Source: Erodium maritimum
Taxonomy: Eukaryota > Streptophyta > Magnoliopsida > Geraniales > Geraniaceae
NCBI GenBank assembly: GCA_963921825.1
Contig: OY997590.1
Span: 43,665,039-43,729,038, forward strand
Direction of reading: 5' to 3'
DNA length: 64,000 bases
A program made the position numbers and the translations under genes. The notes under the pieces are model-generated. The model saw nothing but the letters and a program-made list of their open reading frames with translations, was not told the origin of the DNA and searched no databases. Positions 1 through 10,275 of the stretch are shown here, piece after piece; positions within the stretch are counted from its first letter, which is position 1; every line of letters begins with the position of its first letter.

Positions 1-401
1 ATCACAAAGACTCCTTGGTCTAAGGATACATGACAAGCTACAACACTGAATATGTTCATGACTTAATCTATGGCACATATTCAGGGCGGGTCGTCCAATA
101 TCATGTCCCACATGATATCTATGATCAGACTCCGGAATCCCATTCCAATGACTAACAGAACGTAAGCCATAAAGAGCCATCTTTCATACTAGTCGCTTCT
201 AGTGAAGCTTTGTTGACTAGGGACCCATCGAGTGTGATCTATCTCGATCTATGGTTCTATTCGCATGGTGGGCATAGATCAGAGCACACATCGATATATT
301 ACTCCAACACATAAGTAATATAAAGCCGCTTTAATTTTATTGCTAACGATGATATATACATTCGGACATTTAGGATTGAACTACGGGCACTAAGACTAAC
401 A
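1..401 (-). repeat. Partial copia LTR ('LTR X'), cut by the window edge
   Basis: These bases equal 2428-2828, the end of a 1688-bp copia LTR, base for base as far as I can read. In element orientation this is the LTR start; the rest lies left of the window. It stops exactly at the LTR terminus (..AACA) and is followed by Tekay-like LTR sequence, so it is most simply a separate LTR of the same copia family inserted into LTR B. Its variant bases differ from those of the full copia element at 3568-11963. Confidence 0.85.
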
Positions 402-1067
402 TGTGTATTTGTGTCTTGGGTGGCCATGAGAGCCCGTGTTTTATTGTTATGTCTTGGGTGGCCATGAGAGCCCGTGTTTTACAGTTGTGTCTTGGGTGGC
501 CATGAGAGCCCGTGTTTTACTGTTCGTGTCTTGGGTGGCCATGAGTGCCCGTGGGGTGTTGAACCCGTGTCTTTAATGTTGGTGTCTTGGGTGGCCATGA
601 GTGCCTGTGGGGTTGTTGAACCCGTGTCTTTACTGTTGGTGTGTCTTGGTTGGCCATGAGTGCCCGTGGGGTTGTTGAACCCGTGTTGGGGATAGTGTTC
701 CCCGGTGTGAGTTTGTTATTGGTGTTACCGGCATTGTCTGCTAATTATGTCGTAGTCATTCTATTATCTGTGGTGGTGAGCGAACGCTCACCCCTAGCTG
801 CTTTTCCTACAGGTACCGATCACGGGATGGACTAGGTGAGCTCTCGAAGCTTGAGGAGCTAGGAGCGGAGTCCGGGTTTTATCTTTTGAGTCTAGTGACG
901 GATACCTTGTACTTTGTCCAATTGTTGGGACGTTTTTTGAGTTGTAAATATTACTTTGATTAACTAAATGGTGTTTTTAAAGAGTTTATTCAAAACAGGT
1001 TTCAATTGTTTTATTATTTTAAACGTTCGCGTCCCGAGTTCGGTTTTACTGAAATTGGGGCGTGACA
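402..1067 (+). repeat. Tekay-like LTR tail of element B, first copy
   Basis: This is the 3' part of a Ty3/gypsy LTR ending in GGGGCGTGACA. It starts inside the tandem 'cttgggtggccatgag' repeats, at the equivalent of about 27770 in the full LTR at 25704-30284. The stretch 775-792 is the dyad GGTGAGCGAACGCTCACC shared by all LTRs of this group. It is a recent duplicate of 2829-3494. Confidence 0.85.
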
Positions 1068-1140
1068 GCTTGGTATTAGAGCTCGAGGTTTCACACCTCG
1101 GACTGTACGTCAATTAGGTGGGGAGAGTCGAGTTAGTTAA
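1068..1140 (+). promoter_or_regulatory. Primer-binding site and start of leader, first copy
   Basis: Directly after the LTR end comes GCTTGGTATTAGAGCTCG, close to the plant initiator-tRNA-Met primer site (TGGTATCAGAGC) with one C-to-T change. The leader then runs to GTTAA, where a copia LTR starts. It duplicates 3495-3567. Confidence 0.75.
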
Positions 1141-2828
1141 TGTTGGGTCTCGAGGTAGGGTTGGAGATGAACCAACTCGCAGCGGAAAATCAATGAAAAC
1201 CAAGAGACGATTAAAACCATGAAACAACTAACAAAGAATGGATTCACAAGAGAAAAATTCAGCACTAGTTCTTACCAAAACAAGAACACCGGTTAACGAA
1301 TGATTGGCTTGAGTCTCCAAGACGCCTACGTATCCACATGGGAATCAAAGCCACGTAGTTCTTCTCTTTGAGGACTCAAGAACACAAACATGGAGGTGGA
1401 AACTAGCCAAACCCAAAATGGCCATGGAAGAGGGAGAGAAAATGTGTTTCCTATTCTTGTCTTGTATTTTTTATGTTGGAAAAAGATGACTTAAACATAA
1501 CAAAACCCATACTTGTCCAACTAAAGGCATGGGAAAAGTATGGTGTCAAGTAAGGTGTAAATAGGACAAAGTATGGCAAGACAAGATTGGGTTAGGTGGT
1601 GAATCACCAACACCTTAATCCTTGTCTTGCTTACTTAGTACTAATTAATCAAGACTTGATTAATTAGTTCCATGGGCCTTGGTTGCATGGGCCTTTCATG
1701 GGCCTCTTGGAACATGACCCGTGGCCATTTCCAACGAGGTCCCGTGATTCGCTCATCGCCTCCATGCCTTCCATACCGGAAATGTCCAACATTATCCGAC
1801 GCGATCAATCCCAAGACTCCAAGCCTTGTCTCGATCCGTAAAGTCCTATTCACTTACGGGCACATGACCCAAAACCCAGTTTTGGTCATGTCCCGAGACA
1901 ACTCCCTTTTGGCCATTCTCCATAAATGTGTCAATGAGTTTCATCCTCCGGTGTGACCCTTAGGTTTATGCATGTCAATAGATCAACGTAAAATCCCATT
2001 TTACTTGATCCTATTTAAGTGGCAACTAACGAGACTTTAGTATTGTCTGACACTGCATAGCGAATCGACCCTGTCGATTCTAACCTTTCCGTCGTCCCTG
2101 TCATTATCCTTTTATCTCCGATATCCTGATTGAGATAAGGCATAGAGCCGTCATCCTTATTATTCTCAATCACCGTTCCTTGATATGTGAGATGACTGAA
2201 GATATGATACCCAGTATCATGTGCATGGCCATGCTATTCTTCCAGTCACTCTCGATCAAGTGGCCGAGAACCGATATCTTTCCCATACCTTAGTATGAGG
2301 GATAAATCCCTTAGCCGTCTTTCGTGTCACTCATGTAGCCCGTCCCCAAGCCAATCCTGGCCGTTATGGAAGCCCTGTTACGGACAACGTTAGGCTCAGG
2401 TCAAACTCAGTTGTTGACTACATAGCGATCACAAAGACTCCTTGGTCTAAGGATACATGACAAGCTACAACACTGAATATGTTCATGACTTAATCTATGG
2501 CACATATTCAGGGCGGGTCGTCCAATATCATGTCCCACATGATATCTATGATCAGACTCCGGAATCCCATTCCAATGACTAACAGAACGTAAGCCATAAA
2601 GAGCCATCTTTCATACTAGTCGCTTCTAGTGAAGCTTTGTTGACTAGGGACCCATCGAGTGTGATCTATCTCGATCTATGGTTCTATTCGCATGGTGGGC
2701 ATAGATCAGAGCACACATCGATATATTACTCCAACACATAAGTAATATAAAGCCGCTTTAATTTTATTGCTAACGATGATATATACATTCGGACATTTAG
2801 GATTGAACTACGGGCACTAAGACTAACA
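1141..2828 (-). repeat. Complete copia LTR, recombinant between two LTRs
   Basis: A 1688-bp LTR (in + order TGTTGGG...AACA) between two copies of B sequence. Positions 1141-2045 match LTR 3568-4472 without a difference that I could find, including bases that separate it from LTR 10276-11963. From 2046 onwards it matches the LTR X type: 2046 T, 2055 G and 2060 G, against C, A and A at 4473, 4482 and 4487. Its last 401 bp equal positions 1-401. It is therefore a crossover product, not an independent insertion. Confidence 0.9.
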
Positions 2829-3494
2829 TGTGTATTTGTGTCTTGGGTGGCCATGAGAGCCCGTGTTTTATTGTTATGTCTTGGGTGGCCATGAGAGCCC
2901 GTGTTTTACAGTTGTGTCTTGGGTGGCCATGAGAGCCCGTGTTTTACTGTTCGTGTCTTGGGTGGCCATGAGTGCCCGTGGGGTGTTGAACCCGTGTCTT
3001 TAATGTTGGTGTCTTGGGTGGCCATGAGTGCCTGTGGGGTTGTTGAACCCGTGTCTTTACTGTTGGTGTGTCTTGGTTGGCCATGAGTGCCCGTGGGGTT
3101 GTTGAACCCGTGTTGGGGATAGTGTTCCCCGGTGTGAGTTTGTTATTGGTGTTACCGGCATTGTCTGCTAATTATGTCGTAGTCATTCTATTATCTGTGG
3201 TGGTGAGCGAACGCTCACCCCTAGCTGCTTTTCCTACAGGTACCGATCACGGGATGGACTAGGTGAGCTCTCGAAGCTTGAGGAGCTAGGAGCGGAGTCC
3301 GGGTTTTATCTTTTGAGTCTAGTGACGGATACCTTGTACTTTGTCCAATTGTTGGGACGTTTTTTGAGTTGTAAATATTACTTTGATTAACTAAATGGTG
3401 TTTTTAAAGAGTTTATTCAAAACAGGTTTCAATTGTTTTATTATTTTAAACGTTCGCGTCCCGAGTTCGGTTTTACTGAAATTGGGGCGTGACA
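2829..3494 (+). repeat. Tekay-like 5' LTR tail of element B, second copy
   Basis: This copy is joined to the functional layout of element B: LTR end at 3494, primer-binding site at 3495, leader, then gag after two insertions. It is visibly diverged from the 3' LTR at 25704-30284, for example in its last 300 bp. Either B is old or the two LTRs have different histories. Confidence 0.8.
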
Positions 3495-3567
3495 GCTTGG
3501 TATTAGAGCTCGAGGTTTCACACCTCGGACTGTACGTCAATTAGGTGGGGAGAGTCGAGTTAGTTAA
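3495..3567 (+). promoter_or_regulatory. Primer-binding site and leader start of element B
   Basis: The sequence is TGGTATTAGAGCTCG, followed by a block conserved in the leader of C (antisense at 21545-21581). The leader breaks at GTTAA, the target duplicated by the copia insertion, and resumes at 11964 with the same GTTAA. Confidence 0.8.
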
Positions 3568-5255
3568 TGTTGGGTCTCGAGGTAGGGTTGGAGATGAACC
3601 AACTCGCAGCGGAAAATCAATGAAAACCAAGAGACGATTAAAACCATGAAACAACTAACAAAGAATGGATTCACAAGAGAAAAATTCAGCACTAGTTCTT
3701 ACCAAAACAAGAACACCGGTTAACGAATGATTGGCTTGAGTCTCCAAGACGCCTACGTATCCACATGGGAATCAAAGCCACGTAGTTCTTCTCTTTGAGG
3801 ACTCAAGAACACAAACATGGAGGTGGAAACTAGCCAAACCCAAAATGGCCATGGAAGAGGGAGAGAAAATGTGTTTCCTATTCTTGTCTTGTATTTTTTA
3901 TGTTGGAAAAAGATGACTTAAACATAACAAAACCCATACTTGTCCAACTAAAGGCATGGGAAAAGTATGGTGTCAAGTAAGGTGTAAATAGGACAAAGTA
4001 TGGCAAGACAAGATTGGGTTAGGTGGTGAATCACCAACACCTTAATCCTTGTCTTGCTTACTTAGTACTAATTAATCAAGACTTGATTAATTAGTTCCAT
4101 GGGCCTTGGTTGCATGGGCCTTTCATGGGCCTCTTGGAACATGACCCGTGGCCATTTCCAACGAGGTCCCGTGATTCGCTCATCGCCTCCATGCCTTCCA
4201 TACCGGAAATGTCCAACATTATCCGACGCGATCAATCCCAAGACTCCAAGCCTTGTCTCGATCCGTAAAGTCCTATTCACTTACGGGCACATGACCCAAA
4301 ACCCAGTTTTGGTCATGTCCCGAGACAACTCCCTTTTGGCCATTCTCCATAAATGTGTCAATGAGTTTCATCCTCCGGTGTGACCCTTAGGTTTATGCAT
4401 GTCAATAGATCAACGTAAAATCCCATTTTACTTGATCCTATTTAAGTGGCAACTAACGAGACTTTAGTATTGCCTGACACTACATAACGAATCGACCCTG
4501 TCGATTCTAACCTTTCCGTCGTCCCTGTCATTATCCTTTTATCTCCGATATCCTGATTGAGATAAGGCATAGAGCCGTCATCCTTATTATTCTCAATCAC
4601 TGTTCCTTGATATGTGAGATGACTGAAGATATGATACCCAGTATCATGTGCATGGCCATGCTATTCTTTCAGTCACTCTCGATCAAGCGGCCGAGAACCG
4701 ATATCTTTCCCATACCATAGTATGAGGGATAAATCCCTTAGCCGTCTTTCGTGTCACTCATGTAGCCCGTCCCCAAGCCAATCCTGGCCGTTATGGAAGC
4801 CCTGTTACGGACAACATTAGGCTCAGGTCAAACTCAGTTGTTGACTACATAGCGATCACAAAGACTCCTTGGTCTAAGGATACATGACAAGCTACAACAC
4901 TGAATATGTTCATGACTTAATCTATGGCACATATTCAGGGCGGGTCGTCCAATATCATGTCCCACATGATATCTATGATCAGACTCCGGAATCTCATTCC
5001 AATGACTAACAGAACGTAAGCCATAAAGAGCCATCTTTCATACTAGTCGCTTCTAGTGAAGCTTTGTTGACTAGGGACTCATCGAGTGTGATCTATCTTG
5101 ATCTATGGTTCTATTCGCATGGTGGGCATAGATCAGAGCACACATCGATATATTACTCCAACACATAAGTAATATAAAGCCGCTTTAATTTTATTGCTAA
5201 CGATGATATATACATTTGGACATTTAGGATTGAACTACGGGCACTAAGACTAACA
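3568..5255 (-). repeat. 3' LTR of the copia element, with polypurine tract next to it
   Basis: The LTR runs TGTTGGG...AACA in + order. Immediately inside, 5256-5268 reads on the minus strand as GCAACTGGGAGAT, a typical copia purine tract. It differs from its partner LTR at scattered positions: CCCAAAA versus CCCGAAA, TTTTTTATG versus TTTGTTATG, and five more single changes. Confidence 0.93.
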
Positions 5256-5406
5256 ATCTCCCAGTTGCCCTAGTTCCAATCTAAACTCCAATATGTCCCC
5301 ATCGACTTTACATGTCTAACATGTTCAGGCAGTGAGACTGCCTTAGTCAAAGGGTTGGCTATGTTATCATCTGTTGCAATATCGGTTATCTTCACTTCAC
5401 CTCAGT

Positions 5407-5604
5407 TCAGTATTTATCTGATGAGGTGGATACGCCGCAGTACATGTTTGGATTTGTTATACGATCTAGGCTTTTAGCTTGCGCAATGGCCCTTGTGTTG
5501 TCGCAAGATGGATTCACCGGGCTGGATGGGTTTTTAATTACACCCAGCCCTGCCATGAATTTCCAAATCCACATAGCCTCCTTAGCTGCCTCTGCAGCAT
5601 CCAT
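5407..5604 (-). pseudogene. Copia RNase H fragment
   Basis: The minus-strand reading contains the C-terminal RNase H signature of copia Pol: the E-A-A-K-E-A-(V/M)-W stretch and the C-D-N-x-(G/R)-A-I-A-Q-A-K stretch that carries a catalytic Asp. RNase H degrades the RNA strand of the RNA/DNA hybrid during reverse transcription. Only about 65 residues remain in one frame, without a start. The neighbouring 5605-6128 holds further degraded Pol sequence with no readable frame. Placed next to the 3' LTR as expected. Confidence 0.8.
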
Positions 5605-6128
5605 GTACTTGGCCTCTGTCGTAGATTCGGCAATGGTATCTTGCTTTACGCTCTCCCAGCTAAAGCTCTGCCATTCAGCGTAAACACATATCCTGACTGA
5701 CTTTTAAAGTCATCTGGATTTGTCTTGGAAAACTAGCGTCTACTCATCCTTCGACGACTAGTTCAGCATCATCTTTCCCCGGGTTAGAATGATGTCTACT
5801 GGTACAACATAAGGCTTACGAGACGTCCGGTCTCATACATGTCATGGCATAGATGATCGATCCTGCCCTTAGGCTCATAGGATTCTCATCATCCTTTTCA
5901 GCTCATCAGTTGTCTTAGGACACCGAGTCTTGCTGAGATAAATGCCATGACTAGTGGGTAAGAGTACTTTCTTTGAATCGAGCATTAAGAACCTACTCAA
6001 TGCCTTGTTCACATAGGTTCCTGACTTATATCCAAGACCCTCTTGGTGCGATCTCTACATATCTTAATCCCTAAGATATAAGAAGCATCGCCTAAGTCAT
6101 TTATTGAAAAACACTTCCTCAACAAAGC

Positions 6129-6765
6129 TTAAGTCTCGTGCAAGGTTGGGATGTCGTTTTCAATGAGAACCAGAAAGGTAATATTGCTCCCACTAGCCTT
6201 CTTATAAACGCAAGATTCATCCTCGTTCTTGATTAAGCCAAATCCAATTACAGCTTCATCAAAACAAAGGATCCAACTCGGATCATCAAAACCTTTGGGC
6301 CGAGACATACAAACGTACTCAGTCAAATTTCCATTTAGGAAAGCGGTTTTGACATCCACTTGCCATATCTCGTAATTATGATACGCAGTTATGTCAAGAA
6401 GAATTTGGATCAATTTTGACCATAGCCACTAGGGAGAAGGTTTCCTCATAGTCAGTCCATTGGATCTGCCTATAACCTTTCGCCACCAGTTGAGCTTTGT
6501 AGGTAAGAGGGTTGCCGTCCATGTCCATCTTCACCTTGAAGATCTATTTGCATCCGATGGTCCTCACACCATTGATGGGATCAACCGGTTCCCAGACTCG
6601 GTTGTCCGACATGGATTGCATTTCCTCCCTCATGGCTCCCAGCCATAACTCGGAGTTGGGCCCATCCACGACTTCCTGAAAGGTGGCTGGATCATCGTGA
6701 TCCACCATGACTTCATTGTCACCTCCGGATACCATATCTTGGAGGTGGAATATTGATCCTTTCAA
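6129..6765 (-). pseudogene. Copia reverse transcriptase, broken
   Basis: There are two readable pieces on the minus strand. Piece 6544-6765 has the N-terminal copia RT signature (G-P-x-S-x-x-W-L-x-A-M-x-x-E-M, then a W-x-x-V-x-P stretch). Piece 6129-6413 has W-Q-V-D-V-K-T-A-F-L-N-G, the motif with the first catalytic Asp, then the Y-V-C-M-x-R-P-K-G-F stretch. The following S-I-Y-G-L-K-Q-A block is deleted, and the Y-V-D-D box has decayed to a form without the paired Asp. The enzyme cannot be functional. It lies between integrase and RNase H, the copia order. Confidence 0.85.
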
Positions 6766-6853
6766 ATCGCCTTGGACCTTCCAGAATTGTAACAGGAATT
6801 GGTTCTTACTCTACGACAATCTCTGGCTCCTTTCTACTGGGTTGCCAATTGGT

Positions 6854-7123
6854 TTAGACAGATCTGTACCATCCTGAATTTCTTCGAGATGCACAATCCT
6901 CCCAATGATGTCTTTGGAAACAAAACTTCTTTTCCATAAAGACCCCACCCCAAGCGACGAACACCATGTTCTCACTGGGATTGTAGAAATAGTATCCCCT
7001 TGTTTCTTTGGGATACCACACGAAGGTGCATATCTCAGATCTTGGTTCGAGCTTAGTCGAAACCAAATGTTTCACATAAGCCTCGCAACCACAAATCTTT
7101 AGGAAGGACAAAGCGGGCATCAT
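6854..7123 (-). pseudogene. Copia integrase C-terminal region fragment
   Basis: The minus-strand reading includes a F-x-x-I-C-G-C-E-A-Y-V region and a G-Y-Y-F-Y-N-P stretch, matching the part of copia Pol between the integrase core and RT (usually 'F-G-C-x-A-Y-V' and 'K-G-Y-x-F-Y-x-P'). About 90 residues survive. The piece is separated from the core by about 180 bp of degraded sequence (7124-7301). Confidence 0.7.
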
Positions 7124-7301
7124 CCCGTACCATTTTTAAAATGGTGTCCCTTCCACACCATTCGTCGAAGCCCGATTCACTATGAATGCGGTTGTCTCTA
7201 GAGCAAAACCCCTAAAAGAGATTGGGAGATCAGTCCAACTAATCATGGAACAGACCATTGTCTAACAATGTCCGATTTCTCCGTTTGGCTACACCTTTCA
7301 A

Positions 7302-8090
7302 CTACAGTGACCTAGGAGGAGTCCATTCCAAAAGGATCCCATTCTCTTTTAGATGATCTAATAACTCTGTGGTCAAGTATTTTCCACCTCGATCCAATCG
7401 AAGTGCCTTAATACCTTTGTCGAGCTGGTTTTCTACTATAGTCTTAAACTCTTTGAATTTATCAAAAGCTTCAGACTTATGTCTCACCGAATAGACATAA
7501 CCATATTTACTGTAATCATCAGTAAATGTGATAAAGTAGCTAAAACCCCTCCTGGCAAGTGAACTTATTGGTCTACACACATTCGAGTGTATCAGCCCCA
7601 ATAATTCACCCGCCCTTTCATCGCGATCGATAAAGGGCACTTTAGTCATTTTTCCCATCAAACAAACCTTGCACCTATCGATCGAATGGAATTCGAATGA
7701 ACCTGAAAGCCCGCACTTCTGAAGTGCTGATAGGCGCTTCTTGTTTATGCGACCCAAATGACAGTACCATAACAGAGTTAGGTTTAAATCGTTGGATTTA
7801 GACCTCTTGGTATTAACGGAATATATAGAACTTGAGGCATTGTTACCCATATCTAATATGTACAATCCTCCAACCATGTCAGTACTGGTATAAAACATAT
7901 CATTGCATAGAACATTGAAAACTCCATTTCCAATATTAACATTATATCCTTCCTTGTCAAACACGGATACAGATATAATATTCCTACTAAAAGTAGGTAT
8001 GCAATATACATTATACAATACTAAGACAATGCCTCTTGGCAAAGCAAGACTCATGGATCCTACAGCAGTTGCCACAACTCTGAGGTCCAT
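7302..8090 (-). pseudogene. Copia GAG-pre-integrase and integrase core, nearly open
   Basis: This is the longest open stretch of the element, 262 residues. Residues about 105-150 carry the H-x-x-x-H...C-x-x-C zinc-binding layout (first His changed to Cys-His in 'W-Y-C-H-L-G-R-I'), then C-K-V-C-L-M-G-K. Around residue 190 is the T-D-D-Y-S-K-Y-G core segment with a catalytic Asp. Near the end is R-L-D-R-G-G-K-Y, where the family normally has R-S-D-R-G-G-E-Y. Integrase inserts the cDNA into the genome. The frame ends before the catalytic Glu, so it is inactive as it stands. Confidence 0.85.
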
Positions 8091-8229
8091 TTCGTGCTTT
8101 CCAAATCTCTCCTACTTTCAGCCACCATATATTAGTGCATGTGTGAGATTCAGTCATGGTATCTAATACCCATGAATCTTTGGAAGTAGAGAGATGTAGC
8201 TCTATAGAGTTAATACCGAATGAAGGCAA
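8011..8229 (-). pseudogene. Copia aspartic protease remnant
   Basis: The minus-strand reading has S-W-V-L-D-T, the start of the copia protease active site (normally W-x-L-D-T/S-G-A-S/T). The following Gly-Ala is lost after a frameshift, so downstream residues run in the wrong phase. It overlaps the integrase piece in another frame, which fits one Pol frame shifted by small indels. The protease would cleave the Gag-Pol polyprotein. Confidence 0.65.
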
Positions 8230-8440
8230 GGTCCCACCGCCCTTCCTTAGATCATCCAGGTTTCCTGATGAAGGCGCAGTCCTACTGCCCTTCTTCAGAT
8301 CATCCAGGCTATTTGATGAAGGCGCAGTCCCACTGCCCTTCTTCAGATCAGCCGTGAACTTCCCGTAATCCCGGTTCCAATGACCAGGCTGTTGGCAGTA
8401 GAAGCAGACATTCTCAGGTGTCTCATCTTTCCTGCCAAGT
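8215..8440 (-). pseudogene. Copia gag tail: zinc knuckle and three 16-residue repeats
   Basis: Around 8380-8430 the minus strand encodes C-F-Y-C-Q-Q-P-G-H-W-N-R-D-Y, a CCHC zinc knuckle whose last Cys is now Tyr. Between it and the protease, 8218-8350 contains three tandem copies of a 48-bp unit encoding L-K-K-G-S-x-T-A-P-S-S-x-x-L-D-D. The unit length is a multiple of three, so the expansion kept the frame. Zinc knuckles bind packaging RNA; the role of the repeat spacer is unknown. Confidence 0.75.
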
Positions 8441-10261
8441 GCGCATGGGCCCAGCCCTTGCCACTTCCAATTCCCTTGTTGACCATCAGAATATCCTTGG
8501 ATCCCAGATCCCTGAGATATTCTTCTGAGCAGTTAATGACACTTCATGTAACTCTGATATGGTCTTAGAGACAGCCTTGTCAAGGACATATTCTTTGCGT
8601 TCAGACTTGAGGGCTATCCTCAAAATTCTGTATCAGTCCAAATAGTTTGTCCCATTTAGCTTGACCCTGTCAAGAATGGTTTTTAATGACAAACTATTAA
8701 TGTTCGCTGAATTTGCCATTTGATCTACAACAGATAAAATTCAATCAGTAAACTGAATAAATTTTATGAAGATCAAGCTTAAACACCAACAATCAATTCT
8801 AAACCTTTAGAATCTGAAACCAAGATCCTTGATTCACTCGATTAAGCTGAACTAATGCTCACCACTTAATCGAGCTATGTAGGTAGGACTCCATCCAATC
8901 ACATCCAATGTGACTCTTGGCTAGGGTATGCACTTATGTACACGGCTTACCCTATCTGTTACCCTAGCTCAACCTCAGGCTGAGAATCGTAGTCGGGTCG
9001 ACCAATTTTCAACTATGGCCCGTCACTATGTAGGTGCTCCGCTAATGCGCACGACACCCACATATGTCGTCCAAACCTACTACCCCGCTTTCCCATGGAT
9101 GCTCCGCTAATGCGCACGACACCCATAGGACGGGGAGGTAGTAAGGTGTTGATAATTGGGAGGTATCGGACATGACCCGTTTTTACTTGTCCGGTTGTGT
9201 TTAAAACTTTGACACATCCTAGATGCGATGAGCACATCAACTACATTCCAAATGCAATGATGCCTCAAATTACATCCAATGTAATTCTTCCTTCGAACCC
9301 GTCAACTACATCCAATGTAATAACGATTCTAAGGGTTCACACACAAGGATTAAAATTCCAATTTTATCTTTGCATGTGAGGTGATATGCTCGGTAAATAA
9401 AGTTAAGCATGCAATTCTAAAACACATAGAATTAATCATGCATAAACTAAACCAAGCATAAAGCGATAAATGTGCACATAATAGCCCCCTAAACTAACTC
9501 CCACTAGCTTCTTGAGCTCCACCGACTCCAAGCCGATGCCAACACCCGAAAAGCCACCAAATGACCTTTTCGCCCTTTCTTCGTCTTGAGTAAAATATTA
9601 CAATTTAATACACGACTCGCAGGTCGGGAATAAATAAATATTACAAACAAGTGGTTCGACGACCACACCTTGAAAGAATAATTACACGCTAACTCTAACG
9701 GCTCGCAGGCCGTGAAAAGCGATAAATAATTAAATTGAGCTCGGGGCTATTATGTACACCATGCCAACATCACATCACACATCGTGTTATCAAACAAGCA
9801 TGTTATCAAACATCATGTGATTTTCCGGTTTTAATTAATAGCCAAGTTTCGAAATTTTTTGATGCTCGGTTTATCGAAACCGTTCAAAAATGAAACTTTT
9901 GAACATTTGATCTTCGAGTTCATCATGACGGTTCCAAACTCGTCATAACTAACAAAACGGTTTAGCCTTGGCATATCAACCATCCAATGGTCATGCTTGG
10001 CCTAGCTCCGTCCAACGGAGCCCCGTTCGGTCCCGGTTTCGGCTCCCCGAGAGTCCCGCTCCCGAGACCCAAAAAATCAAATTTTTTTCAAAATTTCCAG
10101 ATTTGAAATAATTTTCAAAAATTCATTTTACATGCATTAAATCCATAAACAATAATTTAAAACATGTTATCAAACAATTTAGCAAAACAACATGCCAAAA
10201 ACGAAACTTTCAAGCAAAACCGAAACTTTGAACACCGTCTTGTGAATCCCGAAGGTAGCAC
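8441..10261 (-). other. Copia gag remnant and long leader
   Basis: There is no convincing long frame. The region should contain gag and the 5' untranslated leader. It holds a directly repeated block (about 9034-9060 and 9097-9123, sharing TGCTCCGCTAATGCGCACGA) and short repeats of 'catccaatgtaa' at 9238-9325. The part 9390-10261 is AT-rich. Most of gag appears deleted or replaced. Confidence 0.6.
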
Positions 10262-10275
10262 GGCTCTGATACCAC
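10262..10275 (-). promoter_or_regulatory. Primer-binding site of the copia element
   Basis: On the minus strand the LTR end is followed at once by GTGGTATCAGAGCC, complementary to the 3' end of plant initiator tRNA-Met, the usual copia primer. This fixes the element's orientation. Confidence 0.93.

Larger units (their letters stand above)
402..5255. repeat. 2427-bp direct tandem duplication, two units
   Basis: Units 402-2828 and 2829-5255 are direct repeats at an offset of 2427 bp. Each consists of 666 bp of Tekay-like LTR tail, 73 bp of primer-binding site and leader, and a complete 1688-bp copia LTR. I saw no difference between the units over the first 1.64 kb, then about a dozen substitutions over the last 0.78 kb. 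The breakpoints coincide with copia LTR ends, which points to unequal recombination between two copia LTRs. Confidence 0.93.

Noticed and set aside
1641-1956. Overlapping 70- and 94-residue frames repeated at 4068, 10776 and 19288
   Set aside because: They recur only because the copia LTR recurs; frames on both strands overlap and show no domain.
1141-5255. Independent copia insertion at 1141-2828
   Set aside because: Its flanks lack a target duplication, and the whole block is a 2427-bp duplicate; it is a recombination product.
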